A stretch of 17,283 bases of DNA from the NCBI GenBank assembly GCA_018700215.1, contig JABIST010000070.1:1-17283 (forward strand), in the 5' to 3' direction. The stretch comes from Dehalococcoidia bacterium (GTDB taxonomy: Bacteria > Chloroflexota > Dehalococcoidia > UBA2979). The notes under the pieces are model-generated. The model was not told the origin of the DNA, did not search any database, and saw only the letters and a list, made by a program, of their open reading frames with translations. Shown here one piece after another: positions 13,240 through 17,283 of the stretch (position 1 is its first letter; each line of letters starts with the position of its first letter). The position numbers and the translations under genes are program-made.

Positions 13240-14349
13240 CTAGCCACCGATCCGCACGGTCTGACCGGTCGCTGATGACTCCCGCACCGCGTCCAGCACC
13301 TGCTGACACGCGAACGCGTCGTCGAAGTTCGGCGCCGGCGACACCCCCTCGCGAATCCCACGCTCGAACTCCCGCAGCAACAGTCGGAATGGCGCCAGTC
13401 GCTGGTCCCGATCGTCCGAGATCGGCGTGTAGCGCGCGTCCACATCCAGCGGCAGAAGTTGTCGATCCGTCGCCGCGCCCGCGAGGACCACGCCATCCGG
13501 CCCCGGGTTCGGCCCCCCCTGCGTCGCCATCAGCACGCCTTCCGATCCGGTGATCAAGATTCGCGCCCCCTGGTTCGGTGCAACTGCCGAGGACGCCGTC
13601 ATCGTCGCCATCACCCCACTCTCGAACATCAGCCGAATGCTGAAGGTATCGTCCGTGTCCGCAGTCATAGCCGCGCCGCTCTCCCGGTCCACCCGCTCCG
13701 CTAGCCGCGTCACCAGCTTCCCGCTCACCTCCGCCACATCGCCGAACCAGTGCCGCAACCCATCGATGTAGTGCGAACCCAGGGCCCCCAGCAGCCCGCC
13801 ACCCTGCGCGCTGTCCGCCGCCCACGTATACGGCGGCGGCGAATCCGGCCGCGCCCGCCCCATCAGCAGCTCAATCGACACCAGCTCCGGCGTCCCAATC
13901 TGCCCCGCCTCCAGCAAATCCTTGATCTGACTGCGCTGCGGCGCGAACCGGAACTCGTGCGCCACCATCGCCGTCAGCCCCTTCTCGCGGGCCAGCGCCC
14001 GCATCTCCTCCGCCTCAGAGGCGTTCAGTGCGAACGGCTTCTCGCACAGCACATGCTTCCCCGCGTTCAATGCCTCCCGCGCCATCTCCAGGTGTGGCCC
14101 CGGCGGCGTCGTGATCGCCACCGCGTCGATGTCGTCGCGATTTACGAGGTCGCGCCAGTCCTCCGGCACCTCCGGCGTCACCGCCAGCCCCAGCTCCCCA
14201 GCCAACATCTCTGCCTTCTCCCGAGCACGCTCCGTCCGACGCCCCCAGATCGCCGGCACCTCCCACCCCTCCGACGTGAATCCCGGCACATGCACCACCG
14301 TGCCAAAGCCGACTCCGATGATCCCTACGCGCAGCCCGTGTTCAGCCAT
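13240..14349 (-). CDS. Gfo/Idh/MocA-family NAD(P)-dependent oxidoreductase
   Basis: This 369-residue protein starts with a Rossmann motif, GIIGVGFG (9-16), and carries the family hallmark EKP (103-105), whose Lys (K104) is the usual catalytic or cofactor contact. The C-terminal alpha/beta domain begins near residue 125. Its GGGLLGALGSHYID segment (183-196) keeps H193 and D196, but the Asp usually found in GGGxLxDxGxH is A189. Family members oxidise or reduce sugars, inositols and related polyols, and some reduce biliverdin or act on pyrroles or phthalates. The substrate here is unknown, and the change at A189 may mean an unusual one. The ATG at 14349 has GGAGGG at 6 bases. It is the first gene of a likely two-gene minus-strand operon with the CoA-transferase. 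Confidence 0.88.
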   Translation of the reverse strand: MAEHGLRVGIIGVGFGTVVHVPGFTSEGWEVPAIWGRRTERAREKAEMLAGELGLAVTPEVPEDWRDLVNRDDIDAVAITTPPGPHLEMAREALNAGKHVLCEKPFALNASEAEEMRALAREKGLTAMVAHEFRFAPQRSQIKDLLEAGQIGTPELVSIELLMGRARPDSPPPYTWAADSAQGGGLLGALGSHYIDGLRHWFGDVAEVSGKLVTRLAERVDRESGAAMTADTDDTFSIRLMFESGVMATMTASSAVAPNQGARILITGSEGVLMATQGGPNPGPDGVVLAGAATDRQLLPLDVDARYTPISDDRDQRLAPFRLLLREFERGIREGVSPAPNFDDAFACQQVLDAVRESSATGQTVRIGG

Positions 14350-14473
14350 CTGTGCCCTCCGATGAAGCGATTCAGTCCGGCTTCAGCAGCATAGAGCAGC
14401 ACGGTCTCCTTCAGATGGTGCTATGAAGACCCTGCGAGACAGCATTCGAGGCGACGTGAGAGGGGACAACATC

Positions 14474-15274
14474 ATGCGCGACTACGAAGGACTGACGTTC
14501 GAACGAGCGGGCGGCGTCGCCACAATCACGCTCAACCGTCCCGAGCGCCTCAACGCCATCCTCTTCTCGATGATCGAGGGCATCACCGAAATCGTCGACG
14601 AATGCGGACGTGACGACGACGTCCGCGTCATCGTCATCACCGGAGCTGGCCGCGCCTTCTCCTCCGGCGACGACATCGTCGGCGGCATGGGCGACCGCTC
14701 CGAGGGCTGGCGTCAGGGCGTCGGCCTCTTCACGGACCTCGGCCCACACCACCTGCTCGTCAAGACGATCATGGAAGCGCCCAAGCCCGTCGTCGCCGCC
14801 ATCAACGGCCGCTGCCACGGCGCTGGCTGGGTCACCGCACTCGCCTGCGACTTCCGAGTCGCCCGTGACGACGTACTCATCGGGGACATCCGCGCCGAGA
14901 AGGCCATCTTCGCCGGCCAGACCGTGCCGCTCATCCTCCCTCGTCTGATCGGCCAGTCGAGGGCAATGGACCTGCTGATCACCGGCCGCGTGCTCGAAGC
15001 CGCCGAGGCGGAGCGCTACGGCATCCTCGCCCGCGTCTGGCCCGCCGCCGACTGGGAGTCAGAGCTCTCGACCTTCATCGACGAACTCGCCGAGGGCCCC
15101 ACCAAGACCTACGCCGCCTGGAAGATGACCGTGAACCGCTCAGTACTCGCGGAGCTCGATGGCTACGTCGACTACGAGCGGCGAATCGCTACTCTCGCCC
15201 GCGACACAGACGACGCCGTCGAGGGCCCGCTTTCATTCCGCGAGAAGCGCGACCCGCACTTCACCGGCCACTAG
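14474..15274 (+). CDS. Crotonase-fold protein lacking both hydratase glutamates (third paralogue)
   Basis: The chosen start at 14474 follows GAGAGGGG; an ATG 17 codons upstream (14423) has no such site. The 266-residue protein has A-T-I-T-L-N-R-P-E-R-L-N-A (16-28), A-F-S-S-G-D-D-I (61-68) in the oxyanion loop with Ser for the usual Cys-Ala, and A-A-I-N-G-R-C-H-G-A-G (108-118). The Glu144 position of rat hydratase is V120 and the Glu164 position is R140. Hydration is therefore unlikely; an isomerase, hydrolase or lyase reaction on an acyl-CoA is more plausible. D137 and E142 nearby could serve as acid or base. The end (EGPLSFREKRDPHFTGH) is standard. It is divergent from the Gfo/Idh gene and convergent with the small Rieske gene. 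Confidence 0.9.
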   Translation: MRDYEGLTFERAGGVATITLNRPERLNAILFSMIEGITEIVDECGRDDDVRVIVITGAGRAFSSGDDIVGGMGDRSEGWRQGVGLFTDLGPHHLLVKTIMEAPKPVVAAINGRCHGAGWVTALACDFRVARDDVLIGDIRAEKAIFAGQTVPLILPRLIGQSRAMDLLITGRVLEAAEAERYGILARVWPAADWESELSTFIDELAEGPTKTYAAWKMTVNRSVLAELDGYVDYERRIATLARDTDDAVEGPLSFREKRDPHFTGH

Positions 15275-15285
15275 CGCCACCGGGC

Positions 15286-15304
15286 ACTAGCCTGCGCAGC
15301 TAGT
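15286..15304. terminator. Weak hairpin at the convergent crotonase/Rieske ferredoxin junction
   Basis: ACTAGC (15286-15291) pairs with GCTAGT (15299-15304) around a 7-base loop, overlapping the ferredoxin stop codon. There is no T-run. Confidence 0.25.
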
Positions 15305-15614
15305 CGCTGGCTGGAGCCTCCACCAGTAGGTCATCTCCACTGACCTCCACCGCGAACGTCTGCACTGGCCGCCGTGCCGGACCGTTCACAACCTCGCCGT
15401 TCGTCACGTCGAACTGTGAGCCGTGGCAGTGGCAGAGCGCCGTCGTCCCGTCGAGCGGTCGATCGGAGAGCGGGCAGCCCATGTGCGTGCACGCATCGTC
15501 CACCGCGTAAAACGAACCACCCACGTTCCCGATCGCAATGTGCGTCCCCTGGAACTCGAAGCGGACCAGCGTCCCCTCGGGCACATCCCCAACACCAGCT
15601 ACACGTTCGGACAT
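15300..15614 (-). CDS. Small Rieske-type [2Fe-2S] ferredoxin
   Basis: The chosen start, ATG at 15614, has GAAGGAG 7 bases upstream and gives 104 residues, the usual length of Rieske ferredoxins. A longer frame to 15965 runs antisense into the next gene and is rejected. Cluster ligands are C42-T-H44 and C61-H-C-H64, with the second motif C-H-C-H-G-S. C47 and C63 stand where high-potential Rieske proteins have their disulfide. There is no signal peptide, so it should be cytosolic and carry electrons to an oxygenase, or act as a nitrite reductase small subunit-like protein. No oxygenase or reductase partner lies nearby. The TAGGATGCGCG element upstream may be its promoter. Confidence 0.88.
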   Translation of the reverse strand: MSERVAGVGDVPEGTLVRFEFQGTHIAIGNVGGSFYAVDDACTHMGCPLSDRPLDGTTALCHCHGSQFDVTNGEVVNGPARRPVQTFAVEVSGDDLLVEAPASD

Positions 15615-15638
15615 CGAATGCTCCTTCGCCTCAGTAAG

Positions 15639-15649
15639 CGCGCATCCTA
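15639..15649 (-). promoter_or_regulatory. Shared element TAGGATGCGCG upstream of the Rieske ferredoxin
   Basis: This is an exact 11-base match to 9802-9812, here about 25 bases before the ferredoxin start on the minus strand. TAGGAT could be the -10 box. More AT-rich sequence (15665-15690) lies just upstream, where a -35 region would be, but no hexamer fits well. Confidence 0.35.
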
Positions 15650-15798
15650 CCTGATTCCACACTGCCAATCGCACAACAAATTCAACCAGTGTTCGCGGGC
15701 GTTCTTGCGGAATCACAATCCAGCCAGGGAACCGCCCAGCACTCCCCAACGTTCCGTTGCTAACCGCCGGGCCACACGGCCAGGGGAGGACGGGGTCT

Positions 15799-17232
15799 AT
15801 GAAACTACGTACTTGGTTCGCAACGCTGCTGATCGCCGCCATGCTGTCACTCGTCGCCTGCGGCGGCTTCGGCAGCGATGACGATAGCGACGAATTGGCC
15901 CTCTCCCGTGGCGATAGCGGTGGCGCCGCCGGCTCTGTCGCCCTCGCCCAAGAATCGACGGGCAATTTCTACGCCGCTGCCACTGCCACCGCGGCCAGCG
16001 GCTCCCGACTCACAGTGGGCGCTCCTGTTTCCTCCGGTGACACGCCCGGCGGTGCCCAGCCTCAGTCCGGCAACACCGGTGGTGACCAGGACGGCGGCCT
16101 CGACCCCGTCTCCCTCCAGCAGACCACCAGCTCACGCCAGATCATCCGCGTCTCGTCCATGGTCGTGGTCGTCGAGAACGTGAGCCTCGCGACCCAGCAG
16201 GCCCAGACCGAGATCGCCGGCCTCGGCGGACTCATCTTCGGTCAGGACACCACCACCAGCCCCCGCCCTCGCACCACGCTCACCTTCAAAGTCATGCCCG
16301 AGGACTTCAACGAAGCCCTCAGTCGCCTCGCCGGCCTCGGTGAACTCGAGACCCAGCAGATCAGCGCCGACGACGTCACAGACCGTGTCGTCGACCTCGA
16401 GTCGCGCATCATCACCAACGAGGCCTCAGTCACCCGACTCCGTGGCTTCCTCGAGAACGCCACCGACCTCGAGACCGTCGCCTCGCTCGAGCGTGAACTG
16501 CTCTCCCGCGAGACCAGCCTCGAACTGCTGCGTGGCCAACTCCGCACCATCCAGGACCAGGTCGGCCTCGCCACCATCTTCCTCACCCTGATCGAGCCCG
16601 AGCCCCCGGTCGACCACGCCAGCATCGAGCTGGTCCAGACCGCCTACCTCGGCACCGACGAAGGCGCCCGCTGCCCCGACGACGATGAACTCACCATCGA
16701 TGAGGGCGAAGCCTTCACTATCTGCATCTCCGTCGAGAACACCGGCAACCTCGCCCTCACCGACATCGAGATCCGCGACAACAGCCTCGACCTCGATGAC
16801 CGCGACTTCGTGGTCCTCGAGGGCTCGCTCGAATCCCTCGAGCCGGAGCAACGCCTCGTCGGCTACTTCGAAGCCACCGCCAACCCGGGTCACTTCACCA
16901 ACCCCACCTTCTCCGCCGTCGCCGTCGACGAAGACGGCGACCCGATCCGCGTCCCCATCGAGGTGAAGCACGAACTCGTCGACTTCGATGTCATCGAGGA
17001 CACCTCACTCCCGAGTTTCATCGATGGCCTCACCGGCAGCCTGGCCGCGCTGTTCGTACTCGCCCAGGTCGGCGTGCTCGCCCTCGGTGTCTTCCTCCCC
17101 TTCATCTGGGTCCCCATCCTTGCCATCGGCGGCATCGGCCTCGCCCGTCGCCGCATGCCCCGCCGCCAGCGCACCGTCCGCGTCGAGCGCACCGAGACGC
17201 TCGACGAGCGCAGCGAGAGTGACGAGGACTAG
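15799..17232 (+). CDS. DUF4349 lipoprotein with inserted beta-rich domain and C-terminal membrane anchor
   Basis: The chosen start at 15799 has GGGGAGGA upstream and yields a lipoprotein signal: a Lys/Arg-containing start, a hydrophobic core and LVAC with C21. A low-complexity Ser/Gly/Thr linker (about 24-108) follows. Residues 112-265 match DUF4349: R-V-S-S-M-V-V-V-V-E-N-V, G-G-L-I-F-G-Q-D, then a charged coiled coil (about 190-255, with V-V-D-L-E-S-R-I) ending in a T-I-F-L-T-L-I-E-P strand. DUF4349 proteins normally pass almost directly to a membrane helix. Here about 120 residues intervene (270-390), with E-N-T-G-N-L-A-L-T-D-I-E-I and C292/C309, resembling a CARDB/DUF11-type Ig-like domain. 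A long hydrophobic stretch (about 411-449) and an Arg-rich, acidic tail end the protein. The role is unknown; an envelope-anchored scaffold or sensor is inferred. Confidence 0.85.
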   Translation: MKLRTWFATLLIAAMLSLVACGGFGSDDDSDELALSRGDSGGAAGSVALAQESTGNFYAAATATAASGSRLTVGAPVSSGDTPGGAQPQSGNTGGDQDGGLDPVSLQQTTSSRQIIRVSSMVVVVENVSLATQQAQTEIAGLGGLIFGQDTTTSPRPRTTLTFKVMPEDFNEALSRLAGLGELETQQISADDVTDRVVDLESRIITNEASVTRLRGFLENATDLETVASLERELLSRETSLELLRGQLRTIQDQVGLATIFLTLIEPEPPVDHASIELVQTAYLGTDEGARCPDDDELTIDEGEAFTICISVENTGNLALTDIEIRDNSLDLDDRDFVVLEGSLESLEPEQRLVGYFEATANPGHFTNPTFSAVAVDEDGDPIRVPIEVKHELVDFDVIEDTSLPSFIDGLTGSLAALFVLAQVGVLALGVFLPFIWVPILAIGGIGLARRRMPRRQRTVRVERTETLDERSESDED

Positions 17233-17283
17233 CGAGCAATCGAGGACGAGTCGAGATCAAAAAGCGGCGCCGGGAGAACCCCG
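17233..17283. other. Non-coding right edge
   Basis: These 51 bases follow the DUF4349 stop. I see no gene. A short A-run followed by a GC-rich palindrome (GCGGCGCCG) could be the start of a terminator or of the next promoter cut by the window edge. Confidence 0.3.

Noticed and set aside
15615..15965. Upstream extension of the Rieske ferredoxin frame on the minus strand
   Set aside because: It overlaps the start of the DUF4349 gene and lacks domain character; the ATG at 15614 has GAAGGAG and gives the normal ferredoxin length.
1..17283. tRNA, rRNA, CRISPR array, insertion sequence, phage or toxin-antitoxin genes
   Set aside because: None was recognised on either strand; the window looks like ordinary metabolic chromosome, and no complete new defence or mobile system is visible.

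Overview
The window is a GC-rich bacterial chromosomal segment that is almost fully coding: 18 protein genes, no gap longer than about 200 bases, and no rRNA, tRNA, CRISPR array, transposase or phage gene that I can see. The mix points to a heterotroph that degrades carboxylic acids as CoA thioesters: a thiolase-like protein with a DUF35 partner, three crotonases, a two-domain class III CoA-transferase, and DUF4349 and DUF1059 proteins. I would guess Chloroflexota (SAR202/Dehalococcoidia-like). That is an inference from gene style only, and other high-GC phyla are possible.

Layout. 2-550 (+): the end of a CDF metal-cation transporter, then a DUF1059 gene too short for usual ORF cut-offs. 632-2279 (+): a thiolase-like protein lacking the thiolase Cys and His and cut by an in-frame UGA just before its conserved end, then its likely DUF35 Zn-ribbon/OB-fold partner. 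2315-2722 (-): a small HAD phosphatase-like protein. 2813-4433 (+): an enoyl-CoA hydratase with both catalytic glutamates and a Tat-type Rieske protein of the bc1/b6f class. 4454-4825 (-) and 4954-6615 (+): a divergent cupin and a benzoylformate decarboxylase/acetolactate synthase-like TPP enzyme, with operator-like repeats between them. 6645-9758 (-): nitroreductase, MFS transporter and a D-2-hydroxyacid dehydrogenase (CtBP-like), with a cluster of hairpins between the last two. 9960-10877 (+): a crotonase without catalytic glutamates. 10882-14349 (-): a Gfo/Idh/MocA oxidoreductase followed by the two-domain CoA-transferase, probably an operon. 14474-15274 (+): a third crotonase, also without the glutamates. 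15300-15614 (-): a small Rieske ferredoxin. 15799-17232 (+): a DUF4349 lipoprotein with an extra domain before its membrane anchor.

How they may work together (inference): the MFS transporter could import an organic acid. The CoA-transferase could activate it. The crotonases, oxidoreductases and thiolase-like/DUF35 pair could process the acyl-CoA, and the TPP enzyme and hydroxyacid dehydrogenase could handle 2-oxo or 2-hydroxy acids. Genes alternate strand often, so most look like one- or two-gene units. The strongest oddities are the UGA in the thiolase-like gene, the uneven crotonase and CoA-transferase active sites, the domain insertion in the DUF4349 protein, the hairpin cluster near 8.6 kb, and several short repeated or palindromic sites upstream of genes.
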